A stretch of DNA of 64,000 bases, from NCBI RefSeq assembly GCF_014193375.1, contig NZ_JACHZF010000003.1:124001-188000 (forward strand), read 5' to 3'. The stretch comes from Halomonas campaniensis. Its GTDB lineage: Bacteria > Pseudomonadota > Gammaproteobacteria > Pseudomonadales > Halomonadaceae. Under the pieces are notes generated by a model. The model saw only the letters and a program-made list of their open reading frames with translations, did no database searches and was not told where the DNA came from. A program made the translations under genes and the position numbers. Shown here one piece after another: positions 49,550 to 60,092 of this stretch (its first letter is position 1; each line of letters begins with the position of its first letter).

Positions 49550-51627
49550 TGTCCGCCGACCAGCTGGGTGACCCGCAGGGTGCGGTCATCGGGAATTTCC
49601 GCCTGGGACATGACCACCAGGTGGCGCAGCCGCCGCCTCAGGAAGCGCGCCAGCACCGGACGCAGGGCGTGCTGCACCACCAGCACCGGCGGCTCGCCGC
49701 TGGCCTCCTGGCGCTCCAGGGCCTTCTCGGCCTGGGCCATCAGGGTCTCGGCGAGCCCCGGCTCCAGGGCTCCGCTGCCGTTCATGGCCTGCATCAGCAC
49801 CTGCTCCAGCTGCGCCTCCAGGCCGATCACCCGCAGCTCCTCGTCGCCGGGGAACCACTGCTGGGTGATGGCGCGGCCCAGGCCGATGCGCACCAGGGCG
49901 GTCAGCTCGGCGGCATCCTGCTGCTGCCCGGCATGTTCGGCCAGGGTGTCGAGGATAGTGCGCAGGTCGCGGATCGAGACCTCCTCCTCGAGCAGGTTCT
50001 GCAGGATGCGCTGGAACACCGTCAGGGAGAGAGCCTTGGGCACCACCTCCTCCACCAGCGACTTCTGCTCCTCGCCCAGCTTGTCGAGCAGCTTCTGCAC
50101 CTCGGCACGCCCCAGCATCTCCGGGGCATGCCGATGCAGCAGGTGGTTGAGGTGGGTGGCCACCACCGTGCTGGCATCCACCACGGTGTAGCCGTAGACC
50201 TGGGCGTGCTCGCGCTGGCTGCTGTCGATCCACACCGCCGGCAGGCCGAAGGCCGGATCCCGGGTGGGGGTGCCCTGCAGCTCGCCGGAGACCTGGCCGG
50301 GGTCGATGGCCAGCCACTTGCCGGGGAAGGCCTCGGCGCGGCCGATCTCGGCCCCCTTCAGGCTGATCACATAGGTGCTGGGGCCAAGCTCGAGGTTGTC
50401 GCGGATGTGCACCACCGGCGGCAGGAAGCCGACGTCCTGGGCGAACTTCTTGCGTACGCTCTTGATCCGGCCGAGCAGTTCGCCCTCCTGGCGCTGGTCG
50501 ACCAGGGGGATCAGCCGGTGGCCCACCTCCAGCCCCAGGGTATCGACCAGCTGGACGTCGTCCCAGCTGGCCTCGGGGGCCTCCGGCGCCGGCGGCAGCT
50601 CGGCGGAGAGCTCCTCGGCCACCTGCTGCTTCTCCTTCTGGCGGATCAGGTACCAGGCCAGTCCGCCCAACAGCACGGTGAACAGCAGGAACACGAAGTT
50701 GGGCATGCCGGGCACCATGCCGAGCAGGCCCATCACCGCTGCCGCCAGGATCATCACCTGGGGATTGACGAACAGCTGGCTGATCATCTGCTGGCCGACG
50801 TCCTGGTCGGTGTTGACCCGGGAGACGGTGACGCCCGCCGCGGTGGAGATCACCAGCGCCGGGATCTGGGCCACCAGGCCGTCGCCGATGGTCATCAGGG
50901 TGTAGGTGCGGGCCGCGCTGCCGAAGTCCATGCCGTGCTGCAGCATGCCGATCAGCAGGCCGCCGATGATGTTGACCACCATGATCACCAGGCCGGCCAT
51001 GGCATCGCCGCGCACGAACTTGCTGGCACCGTCCATGGAGCCGTAGAAGTCAGCCTCCTGGGCCACCTCGGCGCGGCGCTTGCGGGCATCATCCTCGCCG
51101 ATCAGGCCGGCGTTGAGGTCGGCATCGATGGCCATCTGCTTGCCGGGCATGGCGTCGAGCATGAAGCGGGCGCCCACCTCGGCGATGCGCCCGGCACCCT
51201 TGGTGATGACCATGAAGTTGATGACGATCAGGATCAGGAACACCACCAGGCCCACGGCGAAGTTGCCGCCCACCAGGAACTGGCCGAAGGCCTCGATCAC
51301 CTTGCCGGCGGAGTCACCGCCCTGGTGGCCCTCCATGAGGATCACCCGGGTGGAGGCCACGTTGAGGGAGAGCCGCAGCAGGGTGGTGAACAGCAGCACC
51401 GCGGGGAAGGCCGCGAAGTCCAGTGGTTTCTCGGTGAACATGCTGACCAGCAGCACCATCACCGCCAGGGCGATGTTGAAGGTGAAGAAGAGATCCAGCG
51501 CGATGGGTGGCAGCGGCAGGATCAGCATCGCCATGACGAACAGGATCAGCAGCGGCCCGGCCAGCACCTTCATGGGCACGTTGGCCAGCCAGTCGCCGCG
51601 GCCCAGGTAGTCGCTCCAGGCCTTCAT
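49546..51627 (-). CDS. flhA: Flagellar type III export gate protein FlhA
   Basis: 693 residues: eight N-terminal membrane helices with the FHIPEP-family loop (about 140-215, GAGRIAEVGARFMLDAMPGKQMAIDADL) and a large cytoplasmic C-domain that docks export chaperones. Full length, in the flhB-flhA order with four-base overlaps to both neighbours. Confidence 0.96.
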   Translation of the reverse strand: MKAWSDYLGRGDWLANVPMKVLAGPLLILFVMAMLILPLPPIALDLFFTFNIALAVMVLLVSMFTEKPLDFAAFPAVLLFTTLLRLSLNVASTRVILMEGHQGGDSAGKVIEAFGQFLVGGNFAVGLVVFLILIVINFMVITKGAGRIAEVGARFMLDAMPGKQMAIDADLNAGLIGEDDARKRRAEVAQEADFYGSMDGASKFVRGDAMAGLVIMVVNIIGGLLIGMLQHGMDFGSAARTYTLMTIGDGLVAQIPALVISTAAGVTVSRVNTDQDVGQQMISQLFVNPQVMILAAAVMGLLGMVPGMPNFVFLLFTVLLGGLAWYLIRQKEKQQVAEELSAELPPAPEAPEASWDDVQLVDTLGLEVGHRLIPLVDQRQEGELLGRIKSVRKKFAQDVGFLPPVVHIRDNLELGPSTYVISLKGAEIGRAEAFPGKWLAIDPGQVSGELQGTPTRDPAFGLPAVWIDSSQREHAQVYGYTVVDASTVVATHLNHLLHRHAPEMLGRAEVQKLLDKLGEEQKSLVEEVVPKALSLTVFQRILQNLLEEEVSIRDLRTILDTLAEHAGQQQDAAELTALVRIGLGRAITQQWFPGDEELRVIGLEAQLEQVLMQAMNGSGALEPGLAETLMAQAEKALERQEASGEPPVLVVQHALRPVLARFLRRRLRHLVVMSQAEIPDDRTLRVTQLVGGQ

Positions 51628-52781
51628 GGTGTCGCCTCGTCAGCGGGTCCCGGCACTGCCAACGCGTCGGGCACCGGCAGATCCTCGGGTGTCGGTGGCA
51701 CGTCGCCCCCCTCCTGTGACACCCGCCGCAGCCGGAAGGCCCAGGCCAGGACCTCCGCCACAGCGGTGTAGAGTGCTTCCGGGATCTCGGCATCGAGATC
51801 CACATGGTGATAGAGCGATCGGGCCAGCGGCGGCGCCTCGAGCCTGGGCACCCCGTGTTCCTCGCCCTGCTCGCGGATGCGCTGGGCGACCTGATCGGCC
51901 CCCTTGGCCACCACCCGCGGCGCCGCCATGCCGGCCTCCTCGTACTTCAGGGCCACCGCATAATGGGTCGGGTTGGTGATGATCACGTCGGCCTCGGGCA
52001 CCTGGCTCATCATCCGGCCCCGGGCCATGGCCTGCTGCTGCTGGCGGATCCGCGCCTTCACGTGGGGGTCGCCCTCGGACTCCTTGTGCTCGCGCTTGAC
52101 CTCCTCCTTGCTCATGCGCAGCTTCTTGGCATGGCTCCACAGCTGGTAGGGCACGTCGATCAGGATCACCACCAGCAGGGTCAGCACGATCAGTCCGCAG
52201 GCCAGCGCTGCCAGCTCCAGGGCGTTGGCCAGGGCCTGCTGGATCGGCTGGTCCATCAGGCCCATGTAGGTGCCGCGCTGGCTCCACAGGAAGGTCACCG
52301 CCACGCCGCCCACCAGCAGCGACTTGGCGATGGCCTTGGCCAGCTCCACCAGGGCCTGGACGCCGAACATACGCTTGAGCCCCTTGAGCGGGTTGAGCTT
52401 GGAAGCTTGAGGCTTCAGCGACTTGGCCGAGATCAGCCAGCCGCCGAGCAGGGCCGGCGCCACCAGGGCCACCACGGCCAGCAGCAAGAACAGCGGCAGC
52501 ATCGCCATCAGCGTGCGGCTGCCGAGGTCCAGGGCCTGGCTGAGCATCGGCGTGGTTTCCAGCGCGTGGCGGCGCTCGAACAGGAAGGCCTGCTCCATCA
52601 CCATCCCCAGCTGGTCGTAGAGCATGGCGCCCATGCCCCACAGCCCCGCCACGCCGCCCAGCAGCAGCATGAAGGTGGTCAACTCCCGGGAACGGGCGAC
52701 CTGCCCCTCCTCGCGCGCCTTTTCAAGGCGTCGCGGCGTGGCCGGTTCGGTCTTTTCCTGATCGCTGCTCTGGTCGGCCAT
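51624..52781 (-). CDS. flhB: Flagellar export switch protein FlhB
   Basis: 385 residues: four membrane helices and a cytoplasmic domain with the autocleavage motif NPTHY (ITNPTHYAVALKY). Switches export from rod/hook to filament substrates. I use the ATG at 52781 (MADQSSDQEKTEPATPRRL), the usual FlhB N-terminus; a GTG two codons upstream is possible. First gene of the flh unit. Confidence 0.95.
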   Translation of the reverse strand: MADQSSDQEKTEPATPRRLEKAREEGQVARSRELTTFMLLLGGVAGLWGMGAMLYDQLGMVMEQAFLFERRHALETTPMLSQALDLGSRTLMAMLPLFLLLAVVALVAPALLGGWLISAKSLKPQASKLNPLKGLKRMFGVQALVELAKAIAKSLLVGGVAVTFLWSQRGTYMGLMDQPIQQALANALELAALACGLIVLTLLVVILIDVPYQLWSHAKKLRMSKEEVKREHKESEGDPHVKARIRQQQQAMARGRMMSQVPEADVIITNPTHYAVALKYEEAGMAAPRVVAKGADQVAQRIREQGEEHGVPRLEAPPLARSLYHHVDLDAEIPEALYTAVAEVLAWAFRLRRVSQEGGDVPPTPEDLPVPDALAVPGPADEATP

Positions 52782-52849
52782 GGCCACTCGTCGGGACAGT
52801 CTTACGGACCCTGGCCATTGTGGGGAGGTGGGGGAAGGGGTGATACGTC

Positions 52850-52892
52850 AAAAAGCGCCGATAATCGCGAGCTATTTCACGACTCTCGGCGC
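52850..52892 (-). terminator. Intrinsic terminator of the cheYZ operon
   Basis: On the minus strand GCGCCGA and TCGGCGC pair over 7 bp and are followed directly by TTTTT. It lies 18 bases past the cheZ stop and is the most complete intrinsic terminator in the window. Confidence 0.8.
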
Positions 52893-52909
52893 GTGCCAGG
52901 GGGCGGGGA

Positions 52910-53602
52910 TCAGAACCCCAGCTGGTCCAGCAGGTCGTCGACCTGGTCCTGGCTGCTCACCACATCGGCACCATCTGGCTTGATCTGGGGGCCGTTGAGC
53001 AGCTCCTCGTCGCGCTTCCTGGCGTCCTTGTGGCGGCGATCGTCAGCCAGGCGCTGCATGTCGTCGCGCTTCTCGCCCTCGGGCACGCTGTCGATCAGCA
53101 CCTGGACGAGCTGGCTCTCGATCTCGCGGATGACGTCCATCATCTTCTTGATCACCTGGCCGGTCAGGTCCTGGAAGTCCTGGGCCATCATGATCTCGAG
53201 CAGCTCCTTGTTGGTGGCCTGGGTCTTCTGCGGCACCTCGGCGAGGTACGACCGCGTCTCGGTCACCAGCTCGCGCGCTTCGTCCAGCGACTTGGGCTCG
53301 GCGAACCACTCGGCCCAGCGGCCGTCCAGGGCCTCGGCCCGCTCGCCCAGGTCCTCCTGCAGCGGCTGGGCGCGGTCAATGGCGTTCAACGCCCGCTCCG
53401 CCGCCTGCTCGGTCATGGTCGCCACGTAGCTCAGCCGGTCGCGGGCATCGGGAATCGCCTCGGCGGCCTTCTCGATCTCCTTGTCGAGCCCCAGTTCGCG
53501 CATGCTCTCGCGCAGCATGCGCGTCAGGTGCCCGATGCGCTGAACCAGGTCGTCGCTGGGGGCCCCCTTGCCGGTCTCGAACGCTTCGTTCGGGCTCATC
53601 AT
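52910..53602 (-). CDS. cheZ: CheY-P phosphatase CheZ
   Basis: 230 residues, long helical hairpin with the catalytic segment [15 protein letters not shown] and the C-terminal CheY-binding helix [13 protein letters not shown]. It dephosphorylates CheY. Two adjacent ATGs (53602, 53599) follow AAGGAG. 34 bases after cheY. Confidence 0.93.
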   Translation of the reverse strand: MMSPNEAFETGKGAPSDDLVQRIGHLTRMLRESMRELGLDKEIEKAAEAIPDARDRLSYVATMTEQAAERALNAIDRAQPLQEDLGERAEALDGRWAEWFAEPKSLDEARELVTETRSYLAEVPQKTQATNKELLEIMMAQDFQDLTGQVIKKMMDVIREIESQLVQVLIDSVPEGEKRDDMQRLADDRRHKDARKRDEELLNGPQIKPDGADVVSSQDQVDDLLDQLGF

Positions 53603-53636
53603 CCTCTCTCCTTCGGTCGGGCCTGGGGCCCTCGCA

Positions 53637-54026
53637 TCACATGCCCAGCTTCTCGAAGATCTTGTTGAGCTTCTCTTCGAGGGTGGCCGCGGTGAAGGGC
53701 TTGACCACATAGCCGTTGGCGCCGGCCTGGGCCGCGGCAATGATGTTCTCCTTCTTGGCCTCGGCGGTGACCATCAGCACCGGCAGGTGCTTCAAGCCGT
53801 CGTCGGCGCGGATCTGCTTGAGCATCTCCAGGCCGTCGAGGTTGGGCATGTTCCAGTCGGAAACCACGAACTGGAAGCCGCCCGCCTTGAGCTTGTTCAG
53901 GGCGTCCTGCCCATCCTCGGCCTCCTCCACGTTGGTGAAGCCGAGCTCCTTGAGCAGGCTGCGCACGATGCGGCGCATGGTCGGGAAGTCATCCACCACC
54001 AGGATGCTCATGTTCTTGTCTGCCAT
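53637..54026 (-). CDS. cheY: Chemotaxis response regulator CheY
   Basis: 129 residues, a single receiver domain: acidic pair Asp12-Asp13, phosphoacceptor Asp57 (VVSDWNMP), the conserved VTAEA segment and the Lys in GYVVKPF. Phospho-CheY binds the flagellar switch. Full length; paired with cheZ. Confidence 0.96.
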   Translation of the reverse strand: MADKNMSILVVDDFPTMRRIVRSLLKELGFTNVEEAEDGQDALNKLKAGGFQFVVSDWNMPNLDGLEMLKQIRADDGLKHLPVLMVTAEAKKENIIAAAQAGANGYVVKPFTAATLEEKLNKIFEKLGM

Positions 54027-54054
54027 TGGCTTTCCTCTCGATAGCGTCTTGCAT

Positions 54055-54075
54055 GCCGGCGGTTGAGCCGCCGGC
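54055..54075 (-). terminator. Hairpin between mcp and cheY
   Basis: GCCGGCGG and CCGCCGGC form an 8-bp perfect stem with a 5-base loop, seven bases past the mcp stop at 54082. Confidence 0.55.
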
Positions 54076-54081
54076 CATGGT

Positions 54082-55800
54082 TCAGAATTCTTCCCACTCG
54101 TCCTCGGTCACCGCCTCCCGGCGCGCAGGGCGGCGAGTCGGCGACGGCAGTCGCTGCGCCGGCGCGCCCTCCTGCGGGGCGGCCTCGCTGCGGGCGGGCG
54201 CCGGCTCGGCCTCGGTGGCGATGCGGGCCTTCGGGGCCGGCATGCCGGCCAGGCGGAACACCGCCACGGCCTGCTCCAGGCGGGCCGCCTGCTCCTCCAG
54301 GGAGGCCGCGGCGGCGGACGCCTGCTGAACAAGGGCCGCGTTCTGCTGGGTCACCTGGTCCATCTGGCCCACCGCCTGGCTGACCTGCTCGATGCCGTCG
54401 CTCTGCTCCTGGGAGGCCGCGGAGATCTCGTCCATGATGTCGGTGACCCGGCGCACCGCCGCCACCACCTCCTGCATGGTCTCACCGGCCTGCTCGACCA
54501 GCGTCGAGCCCTCCTGCACCTGGGCGACCGAGCCCTCGATCAGCCCCTTGATCTCGCGGGCTGCATCGGCGCTGCGGCTGGCCAGGTTGCGCACCTCGCC
54601 GGCCACCACTGCGAAGCCGCGGCCCTGCTCGCCGGCCCGGGCCGCCTCCACCGAGGCGTTGAGGGCCAGGATGTTGGTCTGGAAGGCGATGGAGTCGATG
54701 ACCCCGGTGATGTCGGCGATCTTGCGGGAGCTCTCGGAGATGCCGTGCATGGTGGTGACCACCCGCTCCACCACCTCGCCGCCCCGCGTGGCCGTGCCGG
54801 AGGCGTCCAGCGCCAGGCCGCTGGCCTGACGGGCGTTGTCGGCATTCTGCTTCACCGTGGCGGTGATCTGCTCCATGCTCGCCGCGGTCTCCTCCAGCGA
54901 GGCGGCCTGCTGCTCGGTGCGCGAGGAGAGGTCGGCGTTGCCGCTGGCGATCTCGCGGCTGCCTACGTGAATGGAGCCGCTGCCGTCGCGCACCTGAGCG
55001 ACGATGCCAGTCAGGCTCTGCTGCATCTCGCGCATGGCGGCGAACAGCCGGCCGATCTCGTTGCGGCCGCGCACCTGGATCTCCCGGGAGAGGTCCGCCC
55101 GGGCGATGGCCTCGAGGTTCTCCACGGCGGCATCCAGCGGGCGGATGATGATGGTGCGCAGCCCGGCATAGATCCCCACCACCAGCAGGCCGATCAGCAC
55201 CAGCAGACCCAGACCGACCCAGGTGAAACGGTCGGTCTGCAGGTCGTACTCGCGCATCATGGCGTCGGTCCGATCGAAACCGTAGGCCACGAACTCGGTC
55301 ATGGCCGCATCCAGCGCCGCGACGGGCGCCTCGAGCTCCTCGCGCAGGCGGTTGAAGGTGGTGGTGTCGAGCTGGTCCAGGGCAGTGTGCTGCCGGCGCA
55401 GCAGCTCGAAGACCGCGGCGAAGGCGGTCTCCACGCGCTCGGCCATGGCCTCCCCCTGGTCGGTCTTGGGGCTATCGGCGAAGTTGCTGACGCGCGCCTC
55501 GGCCCGGTCCAGGCGATCCAGGGCGCTGTCCAGGTGGCCGCTGGCCTGACCCATCCGGCCGATCATGATCAGGTTGGAGGCGACCTCCAGATGGTTGCGC
55601 CCCACGTTCATCAGGGCATCGCCGCGGTTGACCTCGTTGAGCTGCTGGTCGCTGATCAGGCTCAGCGTCTGCAGGGTGCTGCCGGCATTGCGGTCGGCCA
55701 CGACCCCCATCCCGGCGATCACCGCGATGAAGGCCAAGAAGCAGGCCAGGACGGCGACCATGGCCGCGTGGATGCTGATGTTGCGCATGAGTCGAGTCAT
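54082..55800 (-). CDS. Methyl-accepting chemotaxis protein (Tar-like topology)
   Basis: 572 residues: membrane helix at about 12-32, periplasmic four-helix-type sensor (to about 195), second helix, HAMP and a signalling domain with the hairpin tip [17 protein letters not shown]. The C-terminus DEWEEF carries a xWxxF pentapeptide, the tether for CheR/CheB. It starts 37 bases after cheB and is probably cotranscribed from the sigma-28 promoter. Ligand unknown. Confidence 0.93.
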   Translation of the reverse strand: MTRLMRNISIHAAMVAVLACFLAFIAVIAGMGVVADRNAGSTLQTLSLISDQQLNEVNRGDALMNVGRNHLEVASNLIMIGRMGQASGHLDSALDRLDRAEARVSNFADSPKTDQGEAMAERVETAFAAVFELLRRQHTALDQLDTTTFNRLREELEAPVAALDAAMTEFVAYGFDRTDAMMREYDLQTDRFTWVGLGLLVLIGLLVVGIYAGLRTIIIRPLDAAVENLEAIARADLSREIQVRGRNEIGRLFAAMREMQQSLTGIVAQVRDGSGSIHVGSREIASGNADLSSRTEQQAASLEETAASMEQITATVKQNADNARQASGLALDASGTATRGGEVVERVVTTMHGISESSRKIADITGVIDSIAFQTNILALNASVEAARAGEQGRGFAVVAGEVRNLASRSADAAREIKGLIEGSVAQVQEGSTLVEQAGETMQEVVAAVRRVTDIMDEISAASQEQSDGIEQVSQAVGQMDQVTQQNAALVQQASAAAASLEEQAARLEQAVAVFRLAGMPAPKARIATEAEPAPARSEAAPQEGAPAQRLPSPTRRPARREAVTEDEWEEF

Positions 55801-55837
55801 TCCGCTGCTTCCTGTGTTGTGGCGTCGTTGTCGTGTG

Positions 55838-56899
55838 CTACACCCGCTGGGCCCGGCCGGAGGCCGCCACCAGCGCCATCAATCGAGGGGCGATCTCGTC
55901 AAGCGTCACCACCTCGGCGGCGCCGCCCAGGGCGATGGCCTCCCGCGGCATGCCGAACACCACGCAGCTCGCCTCGTCCTGGGCGATGGTCGGCGCCCCG
56001 GCCTGGCGCATCTCCAGCAGGCCGGCGGCGCCGTCCTTGCCCATGCCGGTCAGCAGCACGCCGATGGCGTTGCGTCCGGCCTGGGTGGCCGCCGAGTGAA
56101 AGAGCACATCCACCGAGGGCCGGTGGCGGTTGACCGGCGGCCCGTCATCCAGCCGCGCCACATAGTTGGCGCCGCTGCGGGCCAGCCTGAGGTGGGCATC
56201 CCCCGGGGCGATGTAGGCGTGGCCGGGCAGGACTCGCTCCCCCTCCTCGGCCTCCTTGACGCGGATCTGGCAGAGCCGGTCGAGCCGCTCGGCGAAGGAG
56301 CGGGTGAAGCCGCCGGGCATGTGCTGGGTGATCAGGATCGCCGGGCTGTTGGCCGGCAGCGGCTCGAGCACGCGGCGGATCGCCTCGGTGCCGCCGGTGG
56401 AGGCGCCGATGATCACCAGCTTCTCGCTGGAGACCAGCGGGGCCTTGAGGCGCGCCGGCGGCGGCTCGTCGCGGCGCCGGGCCCGCTGGGGCTGCGAGCG
56501 GGCCGCGGCACGGATCTTCTCGGCGATCTCCTCGGCGTACTCCAGCATGCCGTGGCGAATGCCGAGCGAGGGCTTGGCCACGAAGTCCAGGGCGCCCAGC
56601 TCCAGGGCCCGCAGGGTCACCTCCGAGCCGGCCTGGGTCAGCGAGGAGACCATCAGCACCGGCATGGGGCGCAGGCGCATCAGCCGCTCCAGGAAGTCGA
56701 GGCCGTCCATGCGCGGCATCTCCACGTCCAGGGTGAGCACGTCCGGGTTGTGGCGCTTGATCAGGTCCCGGGCCACCAGGGGGTCCGGCGCCACGGCCAC
56801 CACCTCCATGTCGGGCTGGCTGTTGATGATCTCGCTGAGCAGGTCACGAATCAGCGCCGAGTCGTCGACGCACAGCACCCTTATCCTGGCTGCACTCAA
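55838..56899 (-). CDS. cheB: Chemotaxis protein-glutamate methylesterase CheB
   Basis: 353 residues: receiver domain (phosphoacceptor Asp in [12 protein letters not shown]) and an esterase domain with the Ser-His-Asp triad in [18 protein letters not shown] and GMGKDGA. Removes methyl groups from receptors. I place the start at a TTG (56899) because GAGGAGG lies six bases upstream; no ATG or GTG has comparable support. Behind a sigma-28 promoter. Confidence 0.93.
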   Translation of the reverse strand: MSAARIRVLCVDDSALIRDLLSEIINSQPDMEVVAVAPDPLVARDLIKRHNPDVLTLDVEMPRMDGLDFLERLMRLRPMPVLMVSSLTQAGSEVTLRALELGALDFVAKPSLGIRHGMLEYAEEIAEKIRAAARSQPQRARRRDEPPPARLKAPLVSSEKLVIIGASTGGTEAIRRVLEPLPANSPAILITQHMPGGFTRSFAERLDRLCQIRVKEAEEGERVLPGHAYIAPGDAHLRLARSGANYVARLDDGPPVNRHRPSVDVLFHSAATQAGRNAIGVLLTGMGKDGAAGLLEMRQAGAPTIAQDEASCVVFGMPREAIALGGAAEVVTLDEIAPRLMALVAASGRAQRV

Positions 56900-56968
56900 G
56901 GCAGGCCTCCTCTCATTCGGCGTGACACTGCACACAGGCAGCCCCGCAGGATCTGGACTCTGATGGGA

Positions 56969-56995
56969 CTATCGGCAGGCGGCGAGAAGACTTTA
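56969..56995 (-). promoter_or_regulatory. Sigma-28 promoter of cheB-mcp
   Basis: On the minus strand TAAA (56995-56992), 15 bases, GCCGATAG (56976-56969). One mismatch to consensus. Confidence 0.85.
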
Positions 56996-57036
56996 GCCGC
57001 CCGAGGACGGCGGGAGGGGAAGCCGGCGCGAATGGC

Positions 57037-57918
57037 TCACGCCAGGGTGTAGACCGTCTGGCCCCGCAGCCGGAAGGCCTTGGTGATGTAGGAGAAGTTC
57101 TCGGAGTGGCCGGCGAACAGCAGGCCGTCGGGCTTGAGCAGCGGGGCGAAGCGCTCCAGGATTCGGGCCTGGGTCGCCTTGTCGAAGTAGATCATCACGT
57201 TGCGGCAGAAGATCGCATCGAAGGGCCCCTTGAGCGGCCAGCCCGGCGCCAGCAGGTTGAGGGGCTCGAGCTCCACCATGGCCCGCAGGTCGGGGCGCAC
57301 CCGCGCCAGTCCCGCCTGGCGCCCGGTGCCGCGCTGGAAGAACCGCCTAGTACGCGCCTCCTCGAGCTTGTGCACCTGCTCCAGCGGATAGATGCCGGCC
57401 CGCGCCCGGGCCAGCGCCTCGGTGTCGATATCGGTGCCGACCACCCGGGCCTCGCCCGCCCGCGACCCCAGGGTCTCGGCGAGGGTCATGGCGATGGAGT
57501 AGGGCTCCTCGCCGGTGGAGGCCGCCGCGCTCCAGATCCGGATCGGCCCTGGGCGGCTGCGCACATGCTCGGCCAGCAGCGGAAAGTGGTGGGCCTCGCG
57601 GAAGAAGGCGGTCAGGTTGGTGGTCAGGGCGTTGGTGAACGCCTCCCACTCCCGCGCCTCGGGCTGGCGCTCCAGGCGCGCCAGGTAGTCCCCGAAGCGG
57701 GTCAGGCCGTAGTGGCGCAGCCGCTTGGCGAGGCGGCTGTAGACCATCTCGCGCTTGTGCTCCGCCAGCACGATGCCGGCCCGCCGGTAGATCAGCTCGC
57801 GGATGCGGGTGAAGTCGGCATCGGTGAGCTCCAGGTCCCGTTCCATGGCCCCGCTGGATGACCAGCCGCCGGCGGCGAAGGCCGGCTGTTCCCTCGGCTC
57901 GCTCAAAACTCCTCCCAC
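57037..57918 (-). CDS. cheR: Chemotaxis protein methyltransferase CheR
   Basis: Up to 293 residues: N-terminal helical domain and an AdoMet-dependent methyltransferase domain (IWSAAASTGEEPYSIAM, FDAIFCRNVMIYFD). Methylates receptor glutamates. The 5' end overlaps the upstream mcp. Start options are the ATG at 57918, a TTG at 57906 overlapping the mcp stop with GGGAGGAG just before it, and an ATG at 57846 (MERDLELTDADF) closest to the family N-terminus. Confidence 0.92.
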   Translation of the reverse strand: MGGVLSEPREQPAFAAGGWSSSGAMERDLELTDADFTRIRELIYRRAGIVLAEHKREMVYSRLAKRLRHYGLTRFGDYLARLERQPEAREWEAFTNALTTNLTAFFREAHHFPLLAEHVRSRPGPIRIWSAAASTGEEPYSIAMTLAETLGSRAGEARVVGTDIDTEALARARAGIYPLEQVHKLEEARTRRFFQRGTGRQAGLARVRPDLRAMVELEPLNLLAPGWPLKGPFDAIFCRNVMIYFDKATQARILERFAPLLKPDGLLFAGHSENFSYITKAFRLRGQTVYTLA

Positions 57919-60092
57919 TCCTCGACGTCGGCGGCCGGCTGGCGCACCGGCCGTTGCGTGGCCTCGCGGGAGACCGTCGGCCGGGCCCGGGGCGACTCGG
58001 GCTGGCGCTCACCGGCCTGGCCGTCGTCCGACCCGCGCCGCTCGGCCAGGCTCGGCGCCTGCTCCATGCCCGCCCCCCGGGTGCGGAAGGCGGTCACGGC
58101 GATGGCCAGCTGCTCGGCCTGGCGCTCCAGCTCCATGGCCGCCCGGGCCGTGGCCTGGACCCGCTCGGCGTTCTGCTGGGTGACCTGGTCCATCTCGGTG
58201 ATGGCCTGGTTGATCTGGATGATGCCACCGCTCTGCTCCTCGGAGGCCGAGGAGATCTCGCCCATGATGTCGTTGACCCGCGTGGTGGCGGCGACCACCG
58301 CCTCGATGGCGGACTCGGCCTGCTGTACCACCGCGGCACCGGCGCCGATCTCCTTGGACGAGCCGTCGATCAGCGCGCGGATCTCCTTGGCGGCATCGGC
58401 GCTGCGCCCCGCCAGGTTGCGCACCTCGCCGGCCACCACCGCGAAGCCGCGGCCCTGCTCGCCGGCCCTGGCCGCCTCTACCGAGGCGTTGAGGGCCAGG
58501 ATGTTGGTCTGGAAGGCGATGGAGTCGATGACATCGATGATCTCCGCCATCTTCTTCGAGCTCTCGGTGATCCGCCCCATGGTGGCCACCACGTCGTGCA
58601 TCAGCTCGCCGGTCTCGCGCACCCGGGTGGCGTTCTCGGTGGCCAGGCCGCTGGCCTGGCGGGCGTTGTCGGTGTTCTGCTGCACGGTGGTGGTCATCTC
58701 CTCCATGCTCGACGCCGTCTGCTGCAGCGAGGCGGCCTGCTGTTCGGTGCGCGACGAGAGATCGTCGTTGCCCACCGCGATGTCGCGGGCCGCCGGGGTC
58801 ACCACCTTGATGCCCGAGTGAACGTCGCCGACGATGCTGCCCAGGCTCTTGCGCATCACGTCCAGCGCCCCCAGCAGGCGTCCCACCTCGTCGCGGCGCC
58901 GCTCGGGCACCCGGGCCGCCAGGTTTCCGGCGGCGATCTGCAGGGTGAAGTCGATGGCGTGGGTGAGCGGACGCATCACCGCCCGCAGCAGCAGGGCGCC
59001 CAGCAGCACCAGCAGCAGCAGGCCGGCGACCAGCACCCCGAGCTGCATCATCAACATCTGCTGCTGGCCCGCCTCGGCGGCCGCGGCCATGGCCTGGGCG
59101 GCACGCCGCTCGCGCTGGATCAGCGCGTTGACGGACGCGGTCAGCTCGGCCGAGGTCTCGAGGAGCTCAGGCGCGTCGTTGTTGAGGGCCATCATGGCGT
59201 CGAAGGCCTCGCCGGTGAGCGAGCCCGCCACGGGCAGCAGCCCCTCCTGCAGGTAGGTGTGCAGCGCCTCGCCGAAGGCGCGGGTCTCGGGCGCCTGGTT
59301 CACCTCCCGAGCCATGAAGTCCGCCCAGATGCCCTCTACCCGCTCGACGGTCTGCTCCAGGCCCGCCGCCAGCTCGTGGCGGATGTTGAGCAGCGCCATG
59401 CGCTCCTGGCCGGAGAGGCTCTGGGGGGCCTCGCTGACCAGCTGGCCGATCTGCTGCAGACGCACCACGTCCTCGAGGCCGTCACGGTTGAGCTCGGCCA
59501 GCCGCTCGCCGGAGGCCTGGAGGCCGAACAGCCCCATCCCGCCACTGGCCACCAGCAGCAGGGCGGCCACGCCCACCATCAGGGTGATGCGGGCACGCAC
59601 GGTGCCCAGATTGATGCGCGCCAGGGCGCCGCGCAGCCCGCGGCGACGCAGGCGACCGCGCACCAGCTTGAGGTGCCGGCCCTTGCCCTCGCGGATCCGC
59701 GCATAGGCCGCCTCGGCCTGGTCGATCGCCTCGCGTGTCGCCTTGACCCGCACCGAGGCGTAGCCCACCAGGGTGCCGTCCTCGATGATCGGCGTGACGC
59801 TGGCATCCACCCAGTAGTGGTCGCCGTTCTTGCGGCGGTTCTTGACCAGGCCGCGCCAGCTCTGGCCCTCCGCCAGGGTCTCCCAGAGGTTGGCGAAGGC
59901 CTCCGGCGGCATGTCGGGATGGCGCACCAGGTTGTGGGGCGAGCCGATCAGCTCCTCGTGGGCATAGCCGCTGACCTCGACGAAGGCCGGGTTGGCATAG
60001 GTGATCCGCCCCTTGAGGTCGGTCCGCGAGATCAGGAAATGATCGTCCTTGAGCTCGTACTCGTGCCCGGTGACTGGCTGGTTATCGCGCAT
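57903..60092 (-). CDS. PAS-domain methyl-accepting chemotaxis protein (Aer-like)
   Basis: 729 residues. A cytoplasmic N-terminal PAS domain (about 15-115, ITYANPAFVEVSGYAHEEL, then NGDHYWVDASVTPI) resembles the FAD-binding redox sensor Aer; then two membrane helices enclosing an added periplasmic region of about 190 residues, HAMP and a signalling domain ending VEEWEEF (CheR/CheB tether). E. coli Aer has no periplasmic domain, so this is a larger type. Probably reports redox or energy state. Cotranscribed with cheR. Confidence 0.9.
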   Translation of the reverse strand: MRDNQPVTGHEYELKDDHFLISRTDLKGRITYANPAFVEVSGYAHEELIGSPHNLVRHPDMPPEAFANLWETLAEGQSWRGLVKNRRKNGDHYWVDASVTPIIEDGTLVGYASVRVKATREAIDQAEAAYARIREGKGRHLKLVRGRLRRRGLRGALARINLGTVRARITLMVGVAALLLVASGGMGLFGLQASGERLAELNRDGLEDVVRLQQIGQLVSEAPQSLSGQERMALLNIRHELAAGLEQTVERVEGIWADFMAREVNQAPETRAFGEALHTYLQEGLLPVAGSLTGEAFDAMMALNNDAPELLETSAELTASVNALIQRERRAAQAMAAAAEAGQQQMLMMQLGVLVAGLLLLVLLGALLLRAVMRPLTHAIDFTLQIAAGNLAARVPERRRDEVGRLLGALDVMRKSLGSIVGDVHSGIKVVTPAARDIAVGNDDLSSRTEQQAASLQQTASSMEEMTTTVQQNTDNARQASGLATENATRVRETGELMHDVVATMGRITESSKKMAEIIDVIDSIAFQTNILALNASVEAARAGEQGRGFAVVAGEVRNLAGRSADAAKEIRALIDGSSKEIGAGAAVVQQAESAIEAVVAATTRVNDIMGEISSASEEQSGGIIQINQAITEMDQVTQQNAERVQATARAAMELERQAEQLAIAVTAFRTRGAGMEQAPSLAERRGSDDGQAGERQPESPRARPTVSREATQRPVRQPAADVEEWEEF

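Noticed and set aside
52857-52864. GCCGATAA on the plus strand as a sigma-28 -10
   Set aside because: No TAAA lies 15 bases upstream and no plus-strand gene follows. The bases are one arm of the T-tailed terminator after cheZ.
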